Assembly: GCF_036203305.1 (NCBI RefSeq)
Contig: NZ_CP108131.1
Span: 682,001-746,000 of the forward strand
Direction of reading: 5' to 3'
Length of the DNA: 64,000 nt
DNA from: Streptomyces sp. NBC_00190
GTDB taxonomy: Bacteria; Actinomycetota; Actinomycetes; Streptomycetales; Streptomycetaceae
The position numbers and the translations under genes were made by a program. Shown piece after piece: positions 50,842 to 59,180 of the stretch. The notes beneath the pieces are model-generated. The model did no database searches, had not been told where the DNA came from, and saw nothing but the letters and a program-made list of their open reading frames with translations. Within the stretch, counting starts at the first letter, position 1; each line of letters begins with the position of its first letter.

Positions 50842-52182
50842 TCAGCGGACCTCTGCCCCCGTCTGGCCGGCCCAGCGGCGCAGTGCGGTGGCGGCCTGTT
50901 CGGCATCGTTCGAGCTCAGGCCGGTGATGGAAACGTGGTGGTTGGCGTCGGGGACGTTGAAGAGGTAGGAGTCGTAAGTGCCGCTGCCCAGACGGAAGTG
51001 TTCTGCGAGCGCGATGTCGTTCTCGCCGTTGACGAACATGAGTGAGCTGCCGTGGTGGCGTACCCAGCGGTCGATGTCCGCCATCGCAGAAGGCTGGAAA
51101 CGCAAGGGGATGTCCCTCGGCACGTAGGAGCGGATCTCCTGGATGCCCGGGTAGCGCAGCAGTCCGTCCAGGTAAGGGGCGGCGAACTGTGCGTACCCGA
51201 GTTGGGTGCCCAGTTGGTAGAAGTACGGTGTGAACGCATCGAGCGTTTGGTCGGTGTAGACCGGGAGCTGGGTCACCGTGGCGACCCATGCGTAGAGGGC
51301 GTCGTCCGTGGCTGTGGCGGCGGGTATGGATGCGCAGCCGCCTTTGGGCTGATGCATCCAGAACATCATCGGCAGGCGCAGCACGGCGAGTTCGAATGCC
51401 CGGTCCCCGCTGCCGATGGTCCGGAACGTCCTCTTCTCGCCCTCGGCCCACCGGGCGTACCGCTCCGTCATCGCCTCGCGCCGTATCAGCGCCTCACGCT
51501 GAGCGGACTTGATCGCGGCGCGGCACTCTGCGGTGCCGACCTCTTCGAGGCGGGCGTCGAAGGCGGTGTCGTCCCGGTCGTCCGTGTTGTTCGGGGCGGA
51601 GTAGGCGACCGTACCGGCCACGTCTTCCGGATAGAAGCGGCGGTGATAGACGGCCGTCATCCCGCCTTTGCTGCCACCGGTGGAGATCCACGCACTGCGA
51701 TAGATCCTCTTGAGGGCCGTGATGAGGCGATGATGGTCGCCGGCCGCCTGCCCGATGGTGAGCTTGGACCAGTCCGGGTCTTCAGGCCGGGACGTCCCGA
51801 AGAACCGCTGCTCGGTGGTGATCTGGTTGGCGTCCAGCAACTGGGTCGGCTCGGTGAGCCGGTTCGGTGACGGTCCGAGGTCGTAGCCGCTGGAGTGGAG
51901 CACCATGGGGCGCTGTGTCGACTTGTGCACCAAGGTCAGCCTCTGGTCGAAGGAACCTTGGTCGGGGTGCCGGTGGTCGGTCGGCTGCCGGTAGGTGAGG
52001 TCGAGGACGACCTGGCCTGGGGCAGCGGGCCGTTCGCCGAGCACCCGCATTCCGGGGATGGCCTCGATCCGGGCCCGGATGTCGCCGTCGGACGGCCGTG
52101 CCAGAGCCGGGACGGACAGCCCGGCGGCTGTCAGCAGAGTCATCAGGACGAGAGTGAGCAGGAGCTTCGTCGCACGCTTCAT
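50842..52182 (-). CDS. Secreted S37-family prolyl tripeptidyl-type aminopeptidase
   Basis: The 446-residue protein begins with a signal peptide (LLLTLVLMTLLTAAGLSVPALA). The peptidase domain has the nucleophile motif STGGSKGGMTAVYHRRFYPEDVAG and FVNGENDIALAEHF with an acid residue near the C-terminus; NHHVSITGL probably holds the catalytic histidine. These match the PS-10/S37 family of secreted Streptomyces tripeptidyl aminopeptidases. It degrades peptides outside the cell. ATG 52182 is used; the frame extends upstream without signal-peptide logic. Confidence 0.92.
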   Translation of the reverse strand: MKRATKLLLTLVLMTLLTAAGLSVPALARPSDGDIRARIEAIPGMRVLGERPAAPGQVVLDLTYRQPTDHRHPDQGSFDQRLTLVHKSTQRPMVLHSSGYDLGPSPNRLTEPTQLLDANQITTEQRFFGTSRPEDPDWSKLTIGQAAGDHHRLITALKRIYRSAWISTGGSKGGMTAVYHRRFYPEDVAGTVAYSAPNNTDDRDDTAFDARLEEVGTAECRAAIKSAQREALIRREAMTERYARWAEGEKRTFRTIGSGDRAFELAVLRLPMMFWMHQPKGGCASIPAATATDDALYAWVATVTQLPVYTDQTLDAFTPYFYQLGTQLGYAQFAAPYLDGLLRYPGIQEIRSYVPRDIPLRFQPSAMADIDRWVRHHGSSLMFVNGENDIALAEHFRLGSGTYDSYLFNVPDANHHVSITGLSSNDAEQAATALRRWAGQTGAEVR

Positions 52183-52417
52183 GACTCCAGACAACCGGAC
52201 GCGGTGGAACTGTGGATCCCCCGAGCGTGGATGGCGTCTCCCCCTCATGGGGGGAGACAACTCATGTCCTCTATGAGCCGGCCCTCTCCACTGCCGTTGC
52301 CCATCGGCTGAGCGCACCGGAGGGGTAGCCCTACCTGGAGCTGGGCGGGTAGCAGGATCGCCCCGGGCGGGCGGATCCGGACAAGCTGGGGCAGGAACAC
52401 ACCCTCGGTTCCTCAGC

Positions 52418-52441
52418 GATTCCTTGATTCCTTGATTCCTT
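52418..52441. repeat. GATTCCTT tandem repeat, three copies
   Basis: GATTCCTT occurs three times end to end (52418-52425, 52426-52433, 52434-52441) just before the serine-hydrolase remnant. Such short repeats are unusual in this GC-rich context and may be a slippage product or a binding site. Confidence 0.6.
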
Positions 52442-52453
52442 AGGAGTTGACTC

Positions 52454-52924
52454 GTGCGCGAACAGGCATGGGCATGGCACGGCTTTCGTTCTTCCAGGCG
52501 GCAGCGGCGCGGCCGGCGCAGAGCCGTGCAGGCCGCGGCCGCTGTGGCTGTCGGCCTCATGACGATGGGGGTCGCGGCGCAGCCCGCGGCGTTCGCCGCC
52601 GCCAGGCCGGACACCGTCCAGCAGGGCATCAACGCGCTGGTGCACACCGACGGCCTGCCCGCCGTGCTGGCGAGCGTCAAGGACCGCGACGGCCACGCCC
52701 GTACGTACACCGCAGGGGTGGGCGACCTGGCCACCGGCTCGAAGGTCCCGGCCGACGGGCAGGTGCGGATCGGCAGCAGCAGCGAGGCGTTCACCGCCGT
52801 GGTCGCCCTGCAACTGGTCGGTGAAGGGAAGAGGACGAGCATCCCGACCGACGGGGCGGCCACGAAGCATCTCGAGCGTGTCGTCGACACGGCCCTGTGC
52901 CCCGCCGGACAGAACGGAGCCTAG
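52454..52924 (+). pseudogene. Beta-lactamase-fold serine hydrolase with large internal deletion
   Basis: The first 130 residues are a normal start: signal peptide (VQAAAAVAVGLMTMGVAAQPAAFAAA), then NALVHTDGLPAVLASVKDRDGHARTYTAGVGDLATG and QVRIGSSSEAFTAVVALQLVGEGK. The SxxK nucleophile box has become SSSE, losing the catalytic lysine. The sequence then jumps to HLERVVDTALCP, the usual extreme C-terminus of these enzymes. About 250 residues in between are missing. The frame stays open, so a short protein could be made, but it cannot be an active hydrolase. Confidence 0.75.
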
Positions 52925-53014
52925 ATTCGGCACACGGTCCCGCGCTCTTCCTGTGACGCTCACGTGCCCGCGAGCGGACACCCGCCGGACGTCGAAGATC
53001 ATCAAGGGTGCAGA

Positions 53015-53632
53015 ATGATCTATATGCCGATAACGAACACCGTGACGAAGGCAACGGCCGCCGACGCTCAACTCGTCAGCCGCACCCTGGCCTTCGCCTT
53101 CGACGATGACCCGATGATGCGCTGGTTCTTCCCCGATGACTCGACTCGCGAGGCGGGGCTGGGCCGTTACTTCGCCACACTCTTCACCCGGCAGTACGCC
53201 CGCCACGGCGTGTGCGAGCGCACCGACGCGGCGACCGCCTTCTGGGTGCCGCCGGAGGGGCAGGCGAAGGCCGTCCCTGACGCGGAGACCATCGAGGAGC
53301 TCCAGAACATCCTCGGCGACCGGGCTCCGCTGTTCCGCGACGCCGTCATGGCGGCGGCCGAGCACGGACCGACGGAACCTCACTGGTACCTGGCGGTGAT
53401 CGGCGCCGACCCGGCCGCCCGGGGCCAGGGACACGGGGCCGCCCTGCTCCGCTCGGGGCTGGCCAAGGCCGACGCGGCGGGGCTGCCCGTCTACCTGGAG
53501 TCCTCCAAACCGTCCAACCTCCCCGTCTACGAGCACTTCGGCTTCACCGTGCGCGAAGAGGTGCGACTGCCTGGTGGCGGGCCGGTGCTGTGGGCCATGC
53601 GGCGCGAGCCCCGCCTCCCGGCCGACGACTAG
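53015..53632 (+). CDS. GNAT-family N-acetyltransferase
   Basis: The 205-residue protein has the GNAT pattern: DAQLVSRTLAFAFDDDPMMRWFFPDD at the start, the acetyl-CoA loop GADPAARGQGHGAALLRSGLAKADAAGLPVYLESS, and VYEHFGFTVREEVRLPGGGPVLWAMRRE at the C-terminus. Such enzymes acetylate small molecules or proteins. I chose ATG 53015, which has AAGGGTGC upstream; ATG 53024 is an alternative. Confidence 0.92.
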   Translation: MIYMPITNTVTKATAADAQLVSRTLAFAFDDDPMMRWFFPDDSTREAGLGRYFATLFTRQYARHGVCERTDAATAFWVPPEGQAKAVPDAETIEELQNILGDRAPLFRDAVMAAAEHGPTEPHWYLAVIGADPAARGQGHGAALLRSGLAKADAAGLPVYLESSKPSNLPVYEHFGFTVREEVRLPGGGPVLWAMRREPRLPADD

Positions 53633-53895
53633 AAAACTCCTGACCGACTGATCCGGGAGACCGGCGCCGTCGTTTCGCCGACGCCGCGACGTCGAGCTGC
53701 TGCCGCAGAACTCCGCTGCGCACGCCCGCCACTTGGGGCTTGCGGAGACCGAGTCGGCGGTGCAGCCCGACGCAGGGCAGCCGCTTCGCGAACTCCTCCC
53801 GGCGGCGCGCGCACCCGCCCGGCTCCGCAGCGTCGACCGCCCAGGCCCCTCGCCCGCCCACAGGATTCCGCCATGGGTGGGTTGACGCTCAATAG

Positions 53896-53917
53896 TGTGA
53901 GTGATTGAGTACTCACA
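53896..53917. promoter_or_regulatory. TGTGAGT/ACTCACA operator at the TetR start
   Basis: TGTGAGT (53896-53902) and ACTCACA (53911-53917) are exact reverse complements around eight bases. The site abuts the TetR ATG. The same TGTGAGTGRTT sequence begins the palindrome upstream of the SRPBCC gene, suggesting one regulator for both. Confidence 0.6.
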
Positions 53918-54483
53918 TGAAGACGGAACGCCCCCGCCAGCTGTCCACCGCCGAAGAACGCCGCGAAACGGTGCTGCGCACCGCCATCGGCGCCTTCGCC
54001 GCCCGCGGCTACTGGGGTACCACCACGACCGAGGTGGCCAAGGCGGCCGGCATCTCCCAGGCGTACGTCTACCGTCTCTTCCCGAACAAGGAACTGCTGT
54101 TCACGGCGGTGGTCGAGCATTGCTTCGTGCAGGTGCGAGCCGGCCTGGAGCAGGCCGCGGCCGATGCGACGGGGAGTTCGCCGGAGGTGGTCCTGGGGGC
54201 CATGGGACAGGCTTACGCCCGCCTGATCAGCGACAACGACCTGATGCTGATCCAGCTCCACGCCCAGGCGGCGGCCGTCTCCGAGCAGGCCGTACGCGAG
54301 GCGGTCCGCCAGGGCTACGCCCGGCTGGTGGAGTACGTGCGCGGCGCCTCCGGCGGGACCGAGGAGCAGGTCCAGGAGTTCTTCGCGCGCGGCATGCTGT
54401 GTCACCTCATCGTCTCCATGGGCGCCGACGAGGTCGACGCACCCTGGACCCGGACGCTGGCGGCGGGCATCAGGCACTACTGA
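53917..54483 (+). CDS. TetR-family regulator
   Basis: The 188-residue protein has the TetR HTH in VLRTAIGAFAARGYWGTTTTEVAKAAGISQAYVYRLFPNKELLFTAVVEHCFV. The C-terminal domain is helical (VLGAMGQAYARLISDNDLMLIQLHAQAAAV). ATG 53917 is used; a TTG four codons upstream lies inside the operator. It is 204 bases before the SRPBCC gene, which has a related operator, so the pair probably forms a regulon. Confidence 0.92.
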   Translation: MKTERPRQLSTAEERRETVLRTAIGAFAARGYWGTTTTEVAKAAGISQAYVYRLFPNKELLFTAVVEHCFVQVRAGLEQAAADATGSSPEVVLGAMGQAYARLISDNDLMLIQLHAQAAAVSEQAVREAVRQGYARLVEYVRGASGGTEEQVQEFFARGMLCHLIVSMGADEVDAPWTRTLAAGIRHY

Positions 54484-54553
54484 CACCCGCCTGCACTCAC
54501 GCAGCCGGGCGTTTCGGCGGGGCGCATGTCCCGCCATTCTTCAGGCGCGCACT

Positions 54554-54573
54554 TGTGAGTGGTTAACCACACA
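54554..54573. promoter_or_regulatory. GTGGTTAACCAC palindrome, second site of the TetR regulator
   Basis: A perfect 12-bp palindrome (54559-54570) lies within TGTGAGTGGTTAACCACACA at 54554-54573. Its left half matches the site at 53896 (TGTGAGTGRTT). It lies about 115 bases before the SRPBCC gene start. Confidence 0.6.
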
Positions 54574-54686
54574 ATTGCTATGCAGTGCAGTCCACCGCCA
54601 CCATCCGCAGCCCCGGCGCCGTACTCGCGCCGCCCACCGTCCACACCCACTGCCCCATCGCCAGATCCACCGAGAGGACACACACC

Positions 54687-55127
54687 ATGTTCACCATTGA
54701 CGAGACCGCCCCCGTCATCGTCCGCCTGTCCACCGCGATCGACGCCCCGCTGGAGCGCGTCTGGGCCCTGCACACCGACATCGACGCCTGGGCGAGTTGG
54801 AACGCGGACGTCGACCAGGCCGAGCTCGACGGCCCGCTGCTGCCCGGAAGCTCCTTCCACTGGAAGACCCACGGCCTGGACATCACCTCCACCGTCCGCG
54901 AGATCATCCCCGGCGAGCGCGTGGTCTGGGGCGGCCCCGCAGCCGGCATCGAGGGCGTCCACGTCTGGACCTTCGAGCAGACCGGCGGCCAGGTCACCGT
55001 CCGCACCGAGGAGTCCTGGAGCGGCGCCCCCGTCGACGCCGACGCCACGGTGCTCGGCCCGGCCCTCCACGACTCCCTGACCGCCTGGCTCGCAGCCCTC
55101 AAGGCCCGGGCCGAGCAGACCGGCTGA
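54687..55127 (+). CDS. SRPBCC-family protein
   Basis: The 146-residue protein has the Bet v 1-like polyketide-cyclase pattern: VIVRLSTAIDAPLERVWALHTDIDAWASWNADVDQAELDG, then LLPGSSFHWKTHGLDITSTVREIIPGERVVWGG and the helix HDSLTAWLAALKARAEQ. ATG 54687 follows GAGAGGACACACACC. These proteins bind hydrophobic ligands. It is probably under the TetR at 53917 via the palindrome at 54554. Confidence 0.9.
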   Translation: MFTIDETAPVIVRLSTAIDAPLERVWALHTDIDAWASWNADVDQAELDGPLLPGSSFHWKTHGLDITSTVREIIPGERVVWGGPAAGIEGVHVWTFEQTGGQVTVRTEESWSGAPVDADATVLGPALHDSLTAWLAALKARAEQTG

Positions 55128-55157
55128 CGCCACCTCGGCCAACCCTCCCCCAGCCGT

Positions 55158-55440
55158 CACCGCCGGTACCGCAACCACTGGGTGCGCACCCCCGCCCTGG
55201 ACGGCGCCCCCTACATGACCGAGCACGGCCCGGACATGACCGCCAGCATCGCGGGCACCCACGTCATCGAGCACGCCGGACGCCTGCTCGCCCTGCGCGA
55301 GGCCGACTTCCCCTTCGAGCTCACCCCCGAGCTGGACACCGTCGGCGCCTACGACGCCGACGGCTGCATCGTCCTTGAAGGCCCGTCAGTGGACCGGGAG
55401 GGCTTCCAGCTCCTGGTCCTCGACGTCCGACAGCTGAACC
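55158..55440 (+). pseudogene. Carotenoid-oxygenase fragment
   Basis: The frame reads RYRNHWVRTPALDG, then HVIEHAGRLLALREADFPFELTPELDTVGAYD, a typical N-terminal part of carotenoid cleavage oxygenases. It then jumps to a short piece ending in QLLVLDVRQL, resembling a later VILDA strand. The four iron-binding histidines are not present. Most of the roughly 450-residue enzyme is deleted, so this is a remnant. Confidence 0.65.
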
Positions 55441-55565
55441 CGCCGCCCCCGGGGGTCATCGGTTCGGGACACACGGACGACTCCCGAACACCGCGCCGCC
55501 GATCCGATCACCCACACGAGCGGTGTCGCGCGGAGTGATCACCGCCGACGCTACGATGCCGCGCC

Positions 55566-56135
55566 ATGACCCATCCCCGTGTCCGCCCGTCAGGGCTCGC
55601 CGCGGCTACCGCCGCCGTCGTCTTCCTGGCCGTACCGCACCCCGCGATGGCCTCTTCCGCACGCGCGGCGGCCCCGTGCATCAACGGCGAGACCGAGACA
55701 CGCCACAAGAGCGCCGTGGACGACGGGGAGATCAGGTGGACGGACGAGACCACCTACGACGAGTCCCGCAAGTGGGCGATCTCCAGCTGGTCCTACTCCG
55801 GGCGCAAGATCAAGATCATGGCGGACGGTGCCACCACGGTCAACGACCTCGCATTCCGGGACGTCGACAGCGGCACCGGTGACGCCGTGGCGCAGTACGT
55901 GTGGGACGACCGGATCGGGGCGACCGACATCATCCGCTTCAACCGGAAGAAGATGACCGGTCATTCACGGGACTTCCAGCGTGCTGTGGGCGCTCACGAA
56001 CTCGGTCACGCCCTGGGGCTGTGCCACAAGTCGGACGCCATCGCATCACTGATGTGGACGAAGGTGCGCGACGACCCGGCGATCACCGGACCGCAGCCGG
56101 TCGACAAGGACAACTACAAGAAGCTCTGGGGCTGA
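55566..56135 (+). CDS. Secreted small metzincin-like metalloprotease
   Basis: The 189-residue protein has a signal peptide (GLAAATAAVVFLAVPHPAMA) and the zinc motif HELGHALGLCH at about residue 144 (HExxHxxGxxH). A possible Met-turn is SLMWTKV shortly after. It is close in size to snapalysin-type Streptomyces metalloproteases but not clearly the same family. It probably degrades protein outside the cell. The following gene at 56138 starts two bases after its stop, so they are co-translated. Confidence 0.82.
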   Translation: MTHPRVRPSGLAAATAAVVFLAVPHPAMASSARAAAPCINGETETRHKSAVDDGEIRWTDETTYDESRKWAISSWSYSGRKIKIMADGATTVNDLAFRDVDSGTGDAVAQYVWDDRIGATDIIRFNRKKMTGHSRDFQRAVGAHELGHALGLCHKSDAIASLMWTKVRDDPAITGPQPVDKDNYKKLWG

Positions 56136-56137
56136 GG

Positions 56138-56692
56138 ATGAACCGCAAGACCACCGCTGCCGTGGTGTCCGTCGCCGCCCTGTGCGCGGCCGGGGCGTCG
56201 GCGTACGCCTATTGGTCGGGCGAGCCGGCCACGGTCCACGCCCTGTGTTCCCCGGACCTGTCCCGGCCCGAGTACGTCGCCACCTTCGCCCATCAGGTAG
56301 CCATCGGCACGGTGACCGAACGGGTCGGGTACAAGGCGAACGGGCCGGGGCGCGGGGACGATCAGGGCGGGGTGATCCTGTCGAAGTTCACGGTGGACCG
56401 GGCGCTGAAGGGGGAACCGCCCGCCGTGGTCACGCTCGCACAGGCCGCCCGGCGGCAGGCCGACGGATCGTTCACGACGTACGAGCCGCAGATCCAGGTG
56501 CTGGAGCCGGGGCAGCGGTACACGGTGGCGATCGGGAAGAGCGTCGAGGAGGGCGGGATGTGGGTGTGGGGTGCCGACAGGATCGGCGGGCCCGGCGCCG
56601 TCTCCCAGGAGGAGGCATGGGTGAAGGCCGTCGACTCCCGTACCCCGATCCCGGAGCCGACGGCCTGTGATGACGTGATCGACGTCAGCTAG
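56138..56692 (+). CDS. Exported protein of unknown function beside the metzincin
   Basis: The 184-residue protein begins with a signal peptide (AAVVSVAALCAAGASAYAYW). The mature part has a beta-rich pattern (FAHQVAIGTVTERVGYK, LSKFTVDRALKGEPPAVVTLAQ and YEPQIQVLEPGQRYTVAIGKS) and two cysteines outside the signal. This resembles secreted proteins with a TIMP-like OB-fold (C-terminal end not checked). As it is coupled to the metzincin, it may be its inhibitor or partner (inference). No lipobox is clear. Confidence 0.7.
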   Translation: MNRKTTAAVVSVAALCAAGASAYAYWSGEPATVHALCSPDLSRPEYVATFAHQVAIGTVTERVGYKANGPGRGDDQGGVILSKFTVDRALKGEPPAVVTLAQAARRQADGSFTTYEPQIQVLEPGQRYTVAIGKSVEEGGMWVWGADRIGGPGAVSQEEAWVKAVDSRTPIPEPTACDDVIDVS

Positions 56693-56752
56693 GGGCGGTT
56701 CCCGCACCACCGCGGAGCCGTCCGGACTGCCCCGGCCCGCCCAACAGGGGGA

Positions 56753-57442
56753 CTAGACAAGGACGTTGACGGCGCGGGCGATGACGAGGCCGAGGACGAG
56801 CAGCGAGACCAGGGCCTGGATGCTCATGGCGATCTTGGCCCAGGGTGCCAGGGGCATGACGTCGGTGGGGCTGAAGGCGGTGGCGTTGGTGAGCGCGAGG
56901 TAGAGGTAGTCGATGTAGCGGGGCCGCCACTGCGGGGAATGCACCTCGGGGCTGAGGTGCTGGGGGAAGGCGAGCTGGGGGATACGGGGCACGTGGTGGG
57001 CACGCGCGGCGGCTCCGCCACTGTCGAGCTCGAAATACAGCAGGGAGAAAGCGAGAACGGTGATGACCCAGACGGTCCCGCCCGCCTGCAGCAGGCTGTC
57101 GGCGGAACTGGTCTCCTTCCCGTTGTGGATGATGTCGTCGACGAGCCTGATCGTCGACCACACGGCACTGAACGCCAAGACGCCGACCAGCGCGATCGAG
57201 GCGGCGCGCAGGACGGTGGAGCGGCGGTCGATCCGGCCGGGATCGCCTGCGATCAGCGCCACGAGAAGCAACCCCTCGACGGCAGGGAGCACCCAGCCTT
57301 GCGCCGGACTCAGGTCGTCGGGCAGCAGCAACGTCAGCACGATCACAGCCACAACGGCAAGGGCCATGGGCCAGCGGGCCTCACCGACGACCACGTGTGG
57401 GGTCTGCGGTGCGAGCGAGCGGGACGTGTCATGTCTACTCAT
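56753..57442 (-). CDS. Integral membrane protein with DUF1345/ion-channel-like C-terminus
   Basis: The 229-residue protein has about five helices: MALAVVAVIVLTLLLPDDL, GLLLVALIAG, AASIALVGVLAFSAVWSTIRLV, GGTVWVITVLAFSLLYFELD and IQALVSLLVLGLVIARAVNVLV. The segment YIDYLYLALTNATAFSPTDVMPL between the last two resembles the pore loop of two-helix potassium channels and matches the DUF1345 pattern. A role in ion transport is plausible but unproven. Confidence 0.72.
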   Translation of the reverse strand: MSRHDTSRSLAPQTPHVVVGEARWPMALAVVAVIVLTLLLPDDLSPAQGWVLPAVEGLLLVALIAGDPGRIDRRSTVLRAASIALVGVLAFSAVWSTIRLVDDIIHNGKETSSADSLLQAGGTVWVITVLAFSLLYFELDSGGAAARAHHVPRIPQLAFPQHLSPEVHSPQWRPRYIDYLYLALTNATAFSPTDVMPLAPWAKIAMSIQALVSLLVLGLVIARAVNVLV

Positions 57443-57481
57443 CCGGAGTAGTCCTGGCGGGCGGCGCTGAGGTGTGCGCGC

Positions 57482-57709
57482 TCAGCGGCTGCGCGTACGG
57501 CGTCCGCGGCAGGGGCAGATGCCGGACGCGCACAGGACGGACCGGTGGCGGACAAGATCGTCGGCGGTTTCGGGCGGCGAGCCTTGGCATGGGTAGATGG
57601 TCTCGTTGATTGCGCATCGGATGGTGATGCCACGCCCCACTCGATGCAACTCCGGTGGGGATACGGGCTCGGCAGGTGTGGCTGGGCAAGGGGGACGGCA
57701 GATCGTCAT
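57482..57709 (-). CDS. Small cysteine-rich protein
   Basis: The 75-residue protein has eight cysteines, with CRPPCP at the start, CAINETIYPC in the middle and LCASGICPCRG near the end, and a basic tail. The spacing suggests zinc binding. ATG 57709 follows GGGGGACGGCAG. The family is not recognised. It ends about 40 bases before the divergent membrane gene starts. Confidence 0.5.
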   Translation of the reverse strand: MTICRPPCPATPAEPVSPPELHRVGRGITIRCAINETIYPCQGSPPETADDLVRHRSVLCASGICPCRGRRTRSR

Positions 57710-57847
57710 CTGGCGTCCTCCCTGCTCCGCCGGCAGGGAGGACCCGGGGTTCGGCACCGTCCCGCCGGGGGGCCGCCTCCGTGCCCACGCTCACTCGTGG
57801 GACGGACGCCCCGCGACGGGCTCGGCACCCCGGGTCCTGGCCCGGTG

Positions 57848-59113
57848 CTACGGGACGACCGACGGGACCTGCGAGGCGTGCTCGGCCCGCGCCGGATCTC
57901 CCTTGTCGCACATCGCCTGCCGGTACAGCGCCAACAGCGCGTCGTCGATGGGGTGGTGCTGCGGCTTCCCCGAGGAGTCCCGCTCGTTCCACCTCTGGAG
58001 GTTGATCGCCACGGACATCTGACGCTGGCCGTCTGCCCGGGTCAGGGACATCGTTCCGGCTCCCCAGACCGTGCCGTCGTGGCCCCAGAACGTGCCACAG
58101 CCCTGGATGGTGACCTTGTGCAGACCGAGGCCGTACTCGATCGTCGATCCGTCCAGGGCGCGGACCGGCAGCGTGCGCTGCATCTGCGCCAGCGACGACC
58201 GGTCGACGATCTTGCCGTCGAGCAGCTTGCCGTAGAAGCGGTTGAGGTCGTCCATGGTCGACACCAGGGCGGCCCCCGTCCCCGTCCAGGACATGTTGTA
58301 GACGCTGTAGTCGCGCGGCGGGTCGATCAGGCCGTACAGGGCCTCGTACATCCGCGAGTGCGGTCCCTCGATGCGCGGCCCGGTCGGAAACCCGGTGTGC
58401 CGGAGCCCAGCGCGTTCGATGACGTTCCGGGTGATGTACTCCTCGGCCGCCGTACCGGTCGCCTGCTCCAGGAGTTGGCCGAGGAGCAGGTAGTTGGTGT
58501 TGGAGTACACCCCCTCAGGGGCTCCGGGTTCGCCGACGGGTGGCGCCGTGAGCCCCATCTCGATCAGCTCGGCCGGGCGGAACTGCCGGAACCGGTTGTC
58601 GTCCAGGCTCTTGGCCGAGGCGTCCGGCCGAGAAGGGAACCCCTGGAGCGACGGGAACGCGTAGGGGATGTAATCGGGGATGCCGCTGGTGTGGTTGAGC
58701 AGCATCCGAACCGTGATCTTCCTGCCGCGCTCTCCCGGCACCAGCCGCGGCAGATAGCCGCCGATCGGCGCGTCGAGCCGGATCCGGCCCTGCTCGACCT
58801 GCTGCATGACGGCGGCGGCGGTGAAGGTCTTGGTGATGCTGCCGACGCGCTGCCGCATGTCGGGCGTGACGGGCCGCCCCGTCCTGACATCGGCGACCCC
58901 GGAAGCGCCGCTCCATGTCCGGCCGGCACCGCGCACTTCGGCGTACACCCCCGGCACCCCCGCGCGGTGGACACCGTCCAGGGCGGACTTCAGTCGGCTG
59001 TCGCCGTCGGCCGGCACCGCCCTCGTCCCGTCGGGCGAGGGAGCTGCCGCCACCGTGCCGGTACAAGCGATCAGCGCGGCCGCGCTCGCGCACAACACCA
59101 GTCGTCTCTTCAT
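57848..59113 (-). CDS. Secreted serine hydrolase, beta-lactamase/D-Ala-D-Ala carboxypeptidase fold
   Basis: The 421-residue protein begins with a signal (RLVLCASAAALIACTGTVAAA). The catalytic motifs are present: SITK (SxxK, in QRVGSITKTFTAAAVMQQV), YSNTNYLLLGQLLE (YxN), and WGHDGTVWGAG (HxG). LNHTSGIPDYI is another family marker. It is the intact relative of the deleted gene at 52454. It is probably a class C-like esterase or DD-peptidase acting outside the cell. Confidence 0.92.
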   Translation of the reverse strand: MKRRLVLCASAAALIACTGTVAAAPSPDGTRAVPADGDSRLKSALDGVHRAGVPGVYAEVRGAGRTWSGASGVADVRTGRPVTPDMRQRVGSITKTFTAAAVMQQVEQGRIRLDAPIGGYLPRLVPGERGRKITVRMLLNHTSGIPDYIPYAFPSLQGFPSRPDASAKSLDDNRFRQFRPAELIEMGLTAPPVGEPGAPEGVYSNTNYLLLGQLLEQATGTAAEEYITRNVIERAGLRHTGFPTGPRIEGPHSRMYEALYGLIDPPRDYSVYNMSWTGTGAALVSTMDDLNRFYGKLLDGKIVDRSSLAQMQRTLPVRALDGSTIEYGLGLHKVTIQGCGTFWGHDGTVWGAGTMSLTRADGQRQMSVAINLQRWNERDSSGKPQHHPIDDALLALYRQAMCDKGDPARAEHASQVPSVVP

Positions 59114-59180
59114 GACGTCCGTCCTTTCGTGATCAATGAGTGCAACGGGGAACTCCCCCGTGCCTTTCGGTGTCCACGGC

